DNA of 64,000 nt. Source: Streptomyces sp. TSRI0281 (GTDB lineage: Bacteria > Actinomycetota > Actinomycetes > Streptomycetales > Streptomycetaceae). The stretch is taken from positions 62,001 to 126,000 of the forward strand of contig NZ_LWLE01000010.1 of assembly GCF_001905125.1 (NCBI RefSeq). The letters are read 5' to 3'. The position numbers and the translations under genes were made by a program. Under the pieces are notes generated by a model. That model saw only the letters and a program-made list of their open reading frames with translations, did not search any database and had not been told where the DNA came from. Numbering within the stretch: position 1 is the first letter of the stretch; every line of letters begins with the position of its first letter. This document shows positions 32,312-40,610 of the stretch, piece by piece.

Positions 32312-32869
32312 TCTGCGGTTCCCGCAGCGGCCCTGATCCGCGAGGTCGAGGGCCGGACGCCGGACATCGTCGTGGTGGACATCCGGATGCCGCCGACCCA
32401 CACGGACGAGGGGCTGCGGGCCGCGCTGGAGGTCCGCGAGCGCCGGCCGGAGGTCGGTGTCCTGGTGCTCTCCCCGCATGTGGAGCGCAGCTATGCGGCC
32501 CAGTTACCGGCCGCGGGCGCCGAGCGGGTCGGCTATCTGCTCAAGGTCCGGGTCGCGCAGGTCGAGGAGTTCCTGGACGCGCTGGAGCGGATCCGGGCGG
32601 GCGGGGCCGTCCTCGACCCGGAGGTCGTAGGGCAGTTGGTGATCCGTACGACGCACAGCGACCCGCCGGCCCGGCTCACGCCCCGTGAGAGGACGGTGCT
32701 GGAGGAGCTGGCCCAGGGGCGTACCAACACGGCGATCGCGCAGCAGTCGCACCTCTCGCTGAGCGCGGTCGAGAAGAACCTCCACGCGGTCGTCGACAAG
32801 TTCGGGCTGTCGCACACCACGGGGTACAGCCGCCGGGTGCTGGCCGTCCTGCGCTATCTGGAGTCGTGA
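32312..32869 (+). pseudogene. Truncated NarL/LuxR-family response regulator
   Basis: From 32372 the frame encodes VVVDIRMPPTHTDEGLRAA, the phosphoacceptor region of a NarL-type receiver. It continues to a complete C-terminal HTH (LTPRERTVLEELAQGRTNTAIAQQSHLS, then VEKNLHAVVDKFGL). The first 40 or so receiver residues, including the acidic pocket, are missing: an in-frame TGA stands at 32309-32311 and the sequence before it is unrelated hairpin DNA. No partner kinase gene is near. It also has a TTA codon (32504-32506). Most likely a pseudogene, but a short product from GTG 32372 with an intact DNA-binding domain is possible. Confidence 0.75.
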
Positions 32870-32917
32870 CGACAAGCGGGCACGGCAAGCGGGCATGGGC
32901 ATGGCAGACCGGCACGG

Positions 32918-32974
32918 CGGCCGGGTGCGGCAGCCGGGCCGGGGACTGCCCCGCCCGGCTGTCGCACCCGGCCG
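32918..32974. terminator. Strong bidirectional terminator
   Basis: A 22-base stem (32918-32939 with 32953-32974, one mismatch) with a 13-base loop, between the convergent response regulator remnant and the hypothetical gene at 33001. One of the longest hairpins in the window. Confidence 0.85.
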
Positions 32975-33000
32975 CTCGCGGTCGGAGCCGGAGCCGTCGC

Positions 33001-33597
33001 TCAGGACTCTTCGAAGTAGGCGTCCAGAACGGTGTCGAGCTCACCCGGCCATTCCTTGAGCCGGGTCCGGCTCTCCGCCTCGACCTCGGCGTTGAACCAA
33101 CGGCGCGCCGACAGATGCACGGTGACGGTGAACCGGCGGCCGAAACGGGCGGTCTTGACCTCGACCGCGCCGATCTCGTCCCACAGGAACTCGGCCTCCT
33201 GGTCGTCCAGCCGGAACCGGACGCCCTCGCGATCCGCCCGGATCGAACCGCGGCGGTCGCTGACTTCGAAGACGGCCCCGTCCTCGGCCCCCTCCTCCGC
33301 CTCGGCCTCGGGTTCCTCACCGGCGGCGTCCGCCTCCGGTGACGTATCCGCGTCCGCTTCTCCGTCCGCGTCCGTGTCCGTGTGCGCGTCCACGTCCGCG
33401 CCTGCGGGATCGTCGTCCGACGTCGGCTTCTTCTCCTCCGTCCGAGCCGCGGAAGGGGCCGTCAGGCCGGGGATGTACGCCGGGTCGGTCCCCGCGGCGA
33501 ACTCGGGTTTCGTGTTCGAATCTATGCTCTGCTCCACGGCGCGCAGTATGGCCGACGAACCTGTACGAGACCAGTCGCCGCGGTCGGCGGACGCCAT
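33001..33597 (-). CDS. Acidic conserved hypothetical protein
   Basis: About 198 residues. A central Asp/Glu/Ala-rich stretch (DADGEADADTSPEADAAG) separates an N-terminal segment from a folded-looking C-terminal domain (VFEVSDRRGSIRADREG, then FGRRFTVTVHLSARRWFN). The ATG at 33597 overlaps the stop of the FecCD permease by one base (TAATG), so it is the last gene of the iron-uptake operon. I do not recognise the family. The C-terminal domain has a PH-like strand pattern; no function is claimed. Confidence 0.7.
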   Translation of the reverse strand: MASADRGDWSRTGSSAILRAVEQSIDSNTKPEFAAGTDPAYIPGLTAPSAARTEEKKPTSDDDPAGADVDAHTDTDADGEADADTSPEADAAGEEPEAEAEEGAEDGAVFEVSDRRGSIRADREGVRFRLDDQEAEFLWDEIGAVEVKTARFGRRFTVTVHLSARRWFNAEVEAESRTRLKEWPGELDTVLDAYFEES

Positions 33598-34736
33598 TAC
33601 AGCACTCCCCTGCGCCATTCACGGACCAGCAGATACCCGAGGTACGCGCCCCCGATCGCCATCGTGTAGATGCCGACCGGCAGGTCCTCGAACAGCGGGA
33701 GCTGCTGGGCGCAGAGATCGGCCGCCACGAGCAGCAGCGAGCCGGTCAGGGCGGACAACAGCAGGTGGGGGCCGGACACCCGGGTGACGCGCTTGGCGAT
33801 CTGGGGTGCCGTCAGGGCGATGAAGGCGACGGGCCCGGCCACGCTGACGGACGCGGCGGAGAGCACGATCGCGAGGACGACGGCGGCCGTCTTCGTCCGC
33901 TTCGGCTCGGACCCCAGACCTTCGGCGAGGTCGTCACCCATCTCGCCGATGTCCAGCCGCCGGCCGATCAGGGCGGTCAGCGGGGCCACCACGAACAGGA
34001 CCAGCCAGATGGTGGTCACGTCGCTCCAGGAGCGGGCGGCCAGGCTGCCGTTGACGTAGGCGGTGAGGACGGACGCCTTGTCCCGCTCCATCGCGTACAC
34101 GACGTACTGGGTGATGGCGGCGCCGATCGCGGCGACCCCGATCCCGGCCACGACGAGCCGCGCCGGGTTGCGGAAGCCGGTGCCGGTGGACACGTACACG
34201 AGGGCCATCGCGAGGATCGCTCCGACGAGGGCGCCGACGGCCACCGGGACCGTGTCGGGGAACATCAGCGCGGAGATGGCGGCGCCCGCCCCCGCACCGG
34301 CCGCCAGGCCGATCACGTCGGGGCTGCCGAGCGGGTTGCGGGTGACGGACTGGAACAGCGCGCCGGACAGTCCGAGCGCGGCGCCGGTACCGAGGGCGAC
34401 GGTCAGCCGGGGGCCGCGCAGCCGGTTCAGTACGAAACGGTTCTTGCCCTCGGCGTCACCGGTCAGCGCGGCGGGCAGATCGGCCAGGTCGACGCCCAGC
34501 CGCCCCATGGACAGGGTCGCGACGGCGGCCACGGCGATGAGGACGAGAAGCACGGCCGCCGCGACGACGGAGACCCGCCGCACGGGGATCGCCACATGGC
34601 GGCCGATCGTGAGGAAACCCTTGGGCGAGGCCGACCGCGGAGCGGGTCCCGCGGTGGACCGCGGGGCGGGGCCCGGCGTGGGGCCCGGCGTGGGGCCCGG
34701 CGTGGGGCCCGTGGTTGATTCCGGGGTGGTGGTCAT
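33597..34736 (-). CDS. Iron-siderophore ABC permease (FecCD family, second)
   Basis: A 379-residue FecCD permease with about ten transmembrane helices. The signature RNPLGSPDVIGLAAGAGAGA and the ATPase-contact region VAGPVAFIALTAPQIAKRV are clear. The N-terminus has a Gly-Pro-Thr-Pro repeat (PGPTPGPTPGP) encoded by three 12-base copies at 34669-34704, absent from most relatives. The ATG overlaps the preceding permease stop. No ATPase gene is in the operon, so it must borrow one from elsewhere. Confidence 0.9.
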   Translation of the reverse strand: MTTTPESTTGPTPGPTPGPTPGPAPRSTAGPAPRSASPKGFLTIGRHVAIPVRRVSVVAAAVLLVLIAVAAVATLSMGRLGVDLADLPAALTGDAEGKNRFVLNRLRGPRLTVALGTGAALGLSGALFQSVTRNPLGSPDVIGLAAGAGAGAAISALMFPDTVPVAVGALVGAILAMALVYVSTGTGFRNPARLVVAGIGVAAIGAAITQYVVYAMERDKASVLTAYVNGSLAARSWSDVTTIWLVLFVVAPLTALIGRRLDIGEMGDDLAEGLGSEPKRTKTAAVVLAIVLSAASVSVAGPVAFIALTAPQIAKRVTRVSGPHLLLSALTGSLLLVAADLCAQQLPLFEDLPVGIYTMAIGGAYLGYLLVREWRRGVL

Positions 34737-35770
34737 GTGGTGCCCCTCATCCGGCGTACGGCGATGAGCAGTGCGGGTGCGCCGATGAACGCGGTCACCA
34801 CGCCGACCATGAGTTCGGTGGGCCGCATGACGACCCGTCCCACCACGTCGGCGAGGAGCAGCAGGGTGGGCCCCGCGAGCGCGGAGAAGACGATCTGGAC
34901 CCGGAAGTCGATGCCGGCCAGGGCCCGTACGACATGGGGAACCGCGAGGCCGACGAAGGCGATCGGGCCGACGGCCGCGGTCGCGGCGGCGGACAGCAGG
35001 GTGGCGGCCAGCAGACCGCCGCCGCGGATCCGGGCCGGGTGCGAGCCGAGCGAGACGGCCATCGCGTCACCGAGCGCGAGCGCGTTGAGGCCGGGACCCA
35101 GCGCCAGGGCGAGGAGGAAGCCGACCGCGGCGAACGGGAACACGGACCAGAAGACGTCGAAGTCGCGGCCGCCGAGGGCTCCGACGACCCAGTAGCGGTA
35201 GCTGTCGAACACCTGCGGCTTGCTGAGGGTCACCGCCTGGATGAACGCCATCAGCACGGCGGAGAGGACCGCACCGGCCAGCACCAGTCGCACCACGCTC
35301 GTTCCGGTACCGGCGGAGCCGATGACATGGACGAGCACTCCGGCGATCAGCGCCCCGGGGAGCGCCCACCACATGGTGTCGGTGGAGCCGGACGCGCCGA
35401 ACCAGGCGGTCGCGGCGACGATGCTCGCGGACGCGCCCGCGTTGATGCCGAGCAGGCCCGGTTCCGCCAGCGGGTTGCGGGAGACGCCCTGCATGAGGGT
35501 GCCCGCGACGGCGAGGCAGAGTCCGGCCAGGACACCGAGCGCGGTTCGCGGATAGCGGCTCTCGATGATGGTGGTGACGTTGGGGTCGGCGGTGCCGGTG
35601 AGCACGTCGATGACATCGCCGAGCGAGGTGCTGCGGCTGCCGAACATGACGCTCGCGCACAGGGCGAGCGCCAGGGCGGCGAGCCCCAGGAGCAGGAGGA
35701 ACGCCAGCCGAGCGGCGCCGGTACGCGAGGTACCGGCGCCGCTCGGCGGTGCGACCGTGGTGGTTGCCAT
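34733..35770 (-). CDS. Iron-siderophore ABC permease (FecCD family, first)
   Basis: A 345-residue FecCD permease: SRNPLAEPGLLGINAGASA, SYRYWVVGALGGRDFD and VGPIAFVGLAVPHVVRAL are family blocks. It forms a heterodimer with the product of the next gene, with which it overlaps by 4 bases. It is 24 bases downstream of the binding-protein gene, in one iron-regulated operon. Confidence 0.9.
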   Translation of the reverse strand: MATTTVAPPSGAGTSRTGAARLAFLLLLGLAALALALCASVMFGSRSTSLGDVIDVLTGTADPNVTTIIESRYPRTALGVLAGLCLAVAGTLMQGVSRNPLAEPGLLGINAGASASIVAATAWFGASGSTDTMWWALPGALIAGVLVHVIGSAGTGTSVVRLVLAGAVLSAVLMAFIQAVTLSKPQVFDSYRYWVVGALGGRDFDVFWSVFPFAAVGFLLALALGPGLNALALGDAMAVSLGSHPARIRGGGLLAATLLSAAATAAVGPIAFVGLAVPHVVRALAGIDFRVQIVFSALAGPTLLLLADVVGRVVMRPTELMVGVVTAFIGAPALLIAVRRMRGTT

Positions 35771-35794
35771 GGGTGTGCGGGGTGCCCCGGTGCC

Positions 35795-36844
35795 TTACTT
35801 GCCGGCGGTGGCGACGGCCTTGTCGATGATCGGCAGGTAGCGCTCGATCGTCCACGGGACGGTCAGCGGGTTGATGATCGAGGAGGCCGTGACGAAGGAG
35901 TTGTCGTCGCTCGCGACGACGGCGCCCTTCTTGACCGCGGGGATCGCCCCGTACAGCGGCTGCGCCTCGGTCTCCTTACGGGTCTTGTCGTCCGTGTAGA
36001 ACGTGAAGACGAGGTCGCTGTCCTTGAGCTTCTCGGCGTTCTCCAGTCCGATGAGCGCCGAGTCGGTGCCCTCGGTCTCCTTGAAGGTGTTCACGACGGG
36101 GTCGACGGTCAGGCCGAGCGAGGAGACCATCTTGACGCGCTGCTCCTCGGGCTTGAAGACACCGAGGGTGCCGGGGCCGGAGGTGTAGATGTACGAGAAC
36201 GTGACGTTCTTGTAGTCCGGCCGGGTGGCCGCGGCGTCGGCGAGCTGCTTCTCGATCGTCGTCTTCAGGCCGGAGGCGTCCTCGGTCCGGCCGAGCGCCT
36301 TGCCGATGATGTCGATCTGCTGGTCCCAGTCGGTGCTCCACGCCTTGTCGGGGTAGGCGACCGTGGGCGCGATGTCCTTGAGGATGTCGTACTGCTTCTG
36401 TGTGATGCCCGACCACGGGGCGAGGATCACGTCGGGCTCCAGCTCGGTGATGGCCTCGAAGTCGATGTCCTCGCCGCCGGTGAACTGCTTGGGCAGCTTG
36501 TCGCCCGACTTCTTGACGGCCTCGTTGATCCACGGCAGGTAGCCGGACTTGTCGCTGCCCCACTCGTAGCTCTCGATGCCCACCGGGGTGTTGCCGAGCG
36601 CGATGGCGGTCTCCGCGGAGCCCTGGCCGAGCGTGACGATGCGCTCGGGCCTGTCCTCGATCTTCGCGGTGCCGAGCGAGCTCTTGATCGAGACGGGGAA
36701 GGCTCCACCGCTCTTCGCCGAGGTCTTCGCCGCGTCCTTGTCGCCGTCGCCGTCCGAGGAGCAGCCGCCGAGGGCGAGTGCGAGAGCGGCGGCGGTGGCC
36801 GAAGCGGCAAGGGTGTGACGGCGCACGCGGGTGAACCCGAGCAT
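35795..36844 (-). CDS. Siderophore-binding lipoprotein
   Basis: A 349-residue substrate-binding protein of the FecB/FepB class. The signal peptide ends in the lipobox LALGGC with the lipidated Cys28, followed by a Ser/Asp-rich linker. RPERIVTLGQGSAETAIALG and EPDVILAPWSGITQKQYD are typical of cluster A-II binding proteins. The ATG at 36844 has GAGGAAC upstream. It is the first gene of the operon, with an iron box just before it. The ligand is likely a hydroxamate or mixed siderophore, not decidable here. Confidence 0.92.
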   Translation of the reverse strand: MLGFTRVRRHTLAASATAAALALALGGCSSDGDGDKDAAKTSAKSGGAFPVSIKSSLGTAKIEDRPERIVTLGQGSAETAIALGNTPVGIESYEWGSDKSGYLPWINEAVKKSGDKLPKQFTGGEDIDFEAITELEPDVILAPWSGITQKQYDILKDIAPTVAYPDKAWSTDWDQQIDIIGKALGRTEDASGLKTTIEKQLADAAATRPDYKNVTFSYIYTSGPGTLGVFKPEEQRVKMVSSLGLTVDPVVNTFKETEGTDSALIGLENAEKLKDSDLVFTFYTDDKTRKETEAQPLYGAIPAVKKGAVVASDDNSFVTASSIINPLTVPWTIERYLPIIDKAVATAGK

Positions 36845-36877
36845 TGGTGTTCCTCATGATTGGCGAACGAGTGAGAG

Positions 36878-36896
36878 TAAGGCAAGCCTAAGCTAA
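36878..36896 (-). promoter_or_regulatory. Iron box (DmdR1/IdeR-type operator)
   Basis: The minus strand reads TTAGCTTAGGCTTGCCTTA, a close match to the actinobacterial consensus TTAGGTTAGGCTAACCTAA, about 35 bases before the lipoprotein start. It predicts repression of the importer when iron is plentiful. Confidence 0.85.
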
Positions 36897-37005
36897 CGCA
36901 TGGGGCATGCCTCGTCCGCCCCCCTCCCCCGCCCCTCGGCCACCCCCTCCCTCCAGCCCTCGGCCGCCCCCTCCCCCCGACCCCCGACCACCTCCCCTCC
37001 GGGCC

Positions 37006-37040
37006 GCTATCGGCGCCGCCCGGGGTTCGGCGCCGATAGC
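37006..37040. terminator. Perfect 13-base-stem hairpin between divergent genes
   Basis: GCTATCGGCGCCG (37006-37018) pairs perfectly with 37028-37040 across a 9-base loop. It does not follow any visible gene, so it may insulate the two divergent units or end a leader or antisense transcript. Confidence 0.55.
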
Positions 37041-37126
37041 AGAGTCCAACGGCGCGTGTCCCGCAGATGTAGAGATACGACACAATCACGCAACATTTAA
37101 TCTTTCACTAGATGATTGACTGACAG

Positions 37127-37139
37127 ACGAAAATTTCGT
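37127..37139. promoter_or_regulatory. Palindrome just before the LuxR gene
   Basis: ACGAAA-A-TTTCGT is a perfect palindrome 13 bases before the ATG at 37153. It could be an autoregulatory site or ribosome-access control element. Inferred. Confidence 0.4.
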
Positions 37140-37152
37140 ACCGTCGAGCCTC

Positions 37153-37848
37153 ATGTTGCACTTCGATTCACCGCCTCGGGGGCGGAGTGCGATCCGCGTA
37201 CTGGCCCCCGGCCGACCGTCGTTGCTCACCGCCGGCATGACGGCATTACTCCAGGAGGACCCAGGGTTCGAGATCCTCACGGCCCGCCCCGCCACGGCGG
37301 ACGCCGCACCTCGCACTCCCCTCCCCGACGTGTTCCTGATCGAGGACGTCCCCACCGTTCCGGTTGACGAAGCCGTCGGACCCGCCCTGCGTTCTCCCGG
37401 CGAGACGCGCGCCACCCGTGCGCTGATCGTCATGGAGAACGGCCGCACCGACCGCGTCTTCGGCTACCTCCGGCTCGGCGCCCGGTCGTTCGTCACTGTC
37501 GACGCCGTACCGGAAGTCCTGCTCGCCGCAGTCCGGGCCACCGCCCGGGGCGACGCCTTTCTCACCCATGACGCGGCCCGCCGCGTCATCGACACCGCAC
37601 TCCCCCACGGGCACGAAGACGTGTCCCCACCGGCCGGCCCCACCACGCCGCTGACCGTCCGGGAGAGGGAGATCCATGCCCTGCTGGCGGCCGGGCGGTC
37701 CAACGCGGAGATCGCCGAGATCTGCGGTCTGAGCAGCAAGACCGTGAAGTTCCACGTCTCGAACATCCTGCGCAAGCTCGGCATGCGCAATCGCATCCAG
37801 GCCGTCGTCCACGCCGCGCATCTGTGCGGCCGGGGCACGGCGGCCTGA
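37153..37848 (+). CDS. LuxR/NarL-type regulator with atypical receiver, TTA codon
   Basis: A 231-residue regulator. The C-terminal HTH is LTVREREIHALLAAGRSNAEI, then SSKTVKFHVSNILRKLGM. The N-terminal part resembles a NarL receiver (IRVLAPGRPSLLTAG), but where the phosphoacceptor aspartate is expected it has PDVFLIEDVP, with Glu aligned to Asp. Codon 32 is TTA (37246-37248), so translation probably needs the bldA tRNA. It is clearly paralogous to the regulator at 51284, including the block NRIQAVV/A after the HTH. It is placed to activate the downstream importer operon or the biosynthetic genes beyond it. Confidence 0.85.
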   Translation: MLHFDSPPRGRSAIRVLAPGRPSLLTAGMTALLQEDPGFEILTARPATADAAPRTPLPDVFLIEDVPTVPVDEAVGPALRSPGETRATRALIVMENGRTDRVFGYLRLGARSFVTVDAVPEVLLAAVRATARGDAFLTHDAARRVIDTALPHGHEDVSPPAGPTTPLTVREREIHALLAAGRSNAEIAEICGLSSKTVKFHVSNILRKLGMRNRIQAVVHAAHLCGRGTAA

Positions 37849-38019
37849 GCCTCGCCCCACCCCTCACGGCCGCCCGGCCCCACCAGGACGCGCCCCACCT
37901 CCCACGGCCGCCCGGCCCCACACGGGCGCCCTCGGCCCCGTACGTCCAGCCGCCACGGGGCTCACCGCTCACCCGCACACCCGCCTACCCCCGCGTTTCG
38001 CACATGTATGGAGAGGTTC

Positions 38020-39666
38020 ATGCCGACACGACCCGCCGCGGCCGTCGCCGCAACCACGACAGCCCTGCTCCTCTCGCTCACCGCCTGCGGCGGCGGCGAG
38101 AACCAGGGCGCCGGAAAGGGGGGCGACCCCGTACGCGGGGGCACGTTCACCTACGCCGCCGCCGTCGGCACCTCCTGCCTCGACCCGCACACCAGCCCGG
38201 GGGACATCGCCGCCGTCGTCCAGCGCAATGTGTTCGACTCGCTCGTCCAGCTCGACGCCAAGGGCAGGCTCCACCCCTGGCTCGCCACCTCCTGGAAGGT
38301 CTCCGCCGACACCCGCAGCTACACGTTCCAGCTGCGCGACGACGTCACCTTCCACGACGGAACCCCGTTCGACGCGGCCGCCGTCAAGGCCAACCTCGAA
38401 CACATCAAGGCCCCCGCCACCAAGTCCCTGTACGCCTCCGCCCTGCTCGGCCCGTACAGCGGCAGCGAGGTGCTCGGCGAGCACAGCATCAGGATCACGT
38501 TCTCCGAGCCCAACATCCCCTTCCTCCAGGCGGCGAGCACCCCCTACCTGGGCATCGCCTCGCCCACGTCCCTCAAGAAGTTCAAGGACCAGCTCTGCGC
38601 GGGCGGGAAGTACTCCGTGGGCACCGGCCCGTACCGCTCGGAGCGGTACGTCAAGAACGACCGGGCCGAGTTCACCCGCAACAAGGACTACACCTGGTCC
38701 CCGCGGGGCGCCGCCCACCAGGGTCCGCCGCTCGTCGACAAGCTCGTGATCCGGTTCCTGCCCGAGGACTCGGTCCGGGCCGGAGCCCTGACCAGCGGTC
38801 AGGTGGACGCCGCGGCGGTGCCCGTGACCTCGGCGAAGGCGGTGCGGCGCGATACCTCGCTGCGCCTGACCAAGCAGCAGTCGCCCGGCGCCTCCTACTC
38901 CCTGTACCTCAACACCGACCGCGGGCCGCTGCGCGACGAACGGGTCCGGCGCGCCTTCCAGCAGTCCGTCGACGTGGACGCGCTGATCCGCAGCATCTAC
39001 CAGGGCGAGTACGAGCGTGCCTGGAGCCCGCTGAGCCCCACCACCCCCGCCGCGTACGACGATTCCATCAAGGGCGCCGTCCGCCACGACCCGGCCGCCG
39101 CGGCCACCCTCCTCGACCAGGCCGGCTGGACCGGGCGGGACGCGAAGGGCTATCGCACCAGGAGCGGTGAACGCCTCGCGCTGCACTGGCCGTTCATCGG
39201 CGCCCTCGTCCGCGACCAGCGCGACGTGCTGGCCGAGGCGGTACAGGCGGAGCTGAAGAAGAACGGCATCGACCTCGTCCGCGACCCGGTCGAGACCGGC
39301 GCCTACTTCGAGCGCTACGGCAAGGGCGACTACGACGTGTGGGACAACGCCTGGGTGCGCGCCGACCCGGCGATCCTCGCGGGCTTCTACCTCTCCACCA
39401 ACCTGCCCTCCGCGGGCGGGCAGAACGTCTCCCACACCGACGACCGGCAGGTCGACAGCTGGCTGCGCGCGGGCGCGGCCGAGGAGGAGCCCGCCGCGCG
39501 CGAGACGTCGTACGCCAAGGTCGAGCGCTGGGCGGTCGACCACGGCACCGTCCTGCCCCTGTACGTCCCGGTCACCTCGATCGGCACCACCGCGGCCGCC
39601 CGGGGCCTGACCTTCGACGCCAACGCGTGGCCGCAGTTCGCCGGTGTCTGGAAGAACACGAAGTGA
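38020..39666 (+). CDS. Peptide/nickel-type ABC substrate-binding lipoprotein
   Basis: A 548-residue family 5 binding protein. The signal peptide ends in the lipobox LTAC with Cys23. GGTFTYAAAV, RSYTFQLRDDVTFHDGTPFD and the late YNxxW-type YDVWDNAWVRADP are family features. The ATG at 38020 was preferred over 38008 because GGAG (38010-38013) stands 6 bases before it. It is the first gene of a five-gene operon with two permeases, a fused ATPase and a nitroreductase. Ligand unknown; peptides, metal chelates and opines are all handled by this family. Confidence 0.9.
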   Translation: MPTRPAAAVAATTTALLLSLTACGGGENQGAGKGGDPVRGGTFTYAAAVGTSCLDPHTSPGDIAAVVQRNVFDSLVQLDAKGRLHPWLATSWKVSADTRSYTFQLRDDVTFHDGTPFDAAAVKANLEHIKAPATKSLYASALLGPYSGSEVLGEHSIRITFSEPNIPFLQAASTPYLGIASPTSLKKFKDQLCAGGKYSVGTGPYRSERYVKNDRAEFTRNKDYTWSPRGAAHQGPPLVDKLVIRFLPEDSVRAGALTSGQVDAAAVPVTSAKAVRRDTSLRLTKQQSPGASYSLYLNTDRGPLRDERVRRAFQQSVDVDALIRSIYQGEYERAWSPLSPTTPAAYDDSIKGAVRHDPAAAATLLDQAGWTGRDAKGYRTRSGERLALHWPFIGALVRDQRDVLAEAVQAELKKNGIDLVRDPVETGAYFERYGKGDYDVWDNAWVRADPAILAGFYLSTNLPSAGGQNVSHTDDRQVDSWLRAGAAEEEPAARETSYAKVERWAVDHGTVLPLYVPVTSIGTTAAARGLTFDANAWPQFAGVWKNTK

Positions 39667-40610
39667 GCGGCCGCCTCCCCCCGGCCGGCCGCTGGCTGCT
39701 CCACCGGGCCGTCGGCGCCGTGCTGGTGCTGTGGGGCGCGGCGAGTCTGACGTTCCTGGTGCTCCACCTCGTCCCCGGCGACCCGGTGACGACCCTGCTC
39801 GGCGCCTCCGCCACCGATTCGGCGGCGCTGCGCGAGGAGATCCGGCACGAGTACCACCTGGACGACCCGCTGGCCGTGCAGTATGTGTCGTTCCTCGGGC
39901 GACTGGTCACGGGCGACCTGGGCAGCTCCTACCAGCAACAACAGCCCGTCTCCGTCATCATCGGCGAACAGGTCGGCGACACCGCCGAGTTGGCGCTCAG
40001 CGCGCTCGCCCTGCTGGTGGTGGCCGCCCTGGTCACGGCCACGGCGACGGCGGGACGGCGGCGCCGGGTGCGCGGCGCCGTCTCCGGGGCGGAACTGGTG
40101 GCCGTCTCCACCCCGGCGTTCTGGCTCGGCATCGTGCTGCTGACCGTCTTCTCGTTCCGGCTGAACGTGTTTCCGGTGGCCGGAGCGGGCGACTGGCGTT
40201 CGCTGGTGCTGCCGGCCGTCACGCTCGCGGTGCCGTTCGGCTCCCTGCTCGCCCAGGTGCTCCGGGAGGGGATGGAGGCCGCGCTGCACCAGCCGTTCGC
40301 GCTCACCGCCCGCTCCCGGGGGCTGGGCGGCACCGCGCTGCGGCTGCGGCACGCGCTGCGGCACGCCGCCGTCCCCGCCGTCACCCTCAGCGGCTGGCTG
40401 GCGGGCGGGCTGCTCGGCGGAACGGTACTGGTGGAGACCGTGTTCGCCCGTCCGGGCCTCGGCCGGGTGGCGCTGGACGCGATCTCCGGCCGGGACATCC
40501 CGGTGGTCGTCGGACTCGTCCTGCTGTCCGCCACCGTCTATCTCGTCGTCAACGCGATCGCGGATCTGGTCTGCCTCTGGGCCGATCCGCGCCTCAGGAG
40601 CCCCGTATGA
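39663..40610 (+). CDS. DppB-type ABC permease
   Basis: A 315-residue inner-membrane permease with the DppB/OppB pattern: LVLHLVPGDPVTTLLG, then the EAA loop region LTARSRGLGGTALRLRHALRH and ETVFARPGLGRV. The GTG at 39663 overlaps the stop of the binding protein (GTGA). About six transmembrane helices. It pairs with the next permease. Confidence 0.9.
   Translation: MSGRLPPAGRWLLHRAVGAVLVLWGAASLTFLVLHLVPGDPVTTLLGASATDSAALREEIRHEYHLDDPLAVQYVSFLGRLVTGDLGSSYQQQQPVSVIIGEQVGDTAELALSALALLVVAALVTATATAGRRRRVRGAVSGAELVAVSTPAFWLGIVLLTVFSFRLNVFPVAGAGDWRSLVLPAVTLAVPFGSLLAQVLREGMEAALHQPFALTARSRGLGGTALRLRHALRHAAVPAVTLSGWLAGGLLGGTVLVETVFARPGLGRVALDAISGRDIPVVVGLVLLSATVYLVVNAIADLVCLWADPRLRSPV

Larger units (their letters stand above)
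36897..37152. other. Divergent spacer with C-run, hairpin and palindrome
   Basis: No gene. It consists of a pyrimidine-rich run (about 36905-37000, mostly C on the plus strand), a perfect hairpin at 37006-37040, and then an AT-rich stretch ending in a palindrome before the LuxR gene. The AT-rich part probably holds the LuxR promoter. Confidence 0.6.

Noticed and set aside
36905..37000. Coding sequence in the pyrimidine-rich spacer
   Set aside because: The short frames there encode only Pro/Arg/Ser-rich low-complexity sequence and lack ribosome-binding sites.
37824..39170. 448-residue plus-strand open frame overlapping the binding-protein gene
   Set aside because: Arg/Pro/Gly-rich with no motif; the other frame encodes a lipoprotein with lipobox and family 5 signatures.
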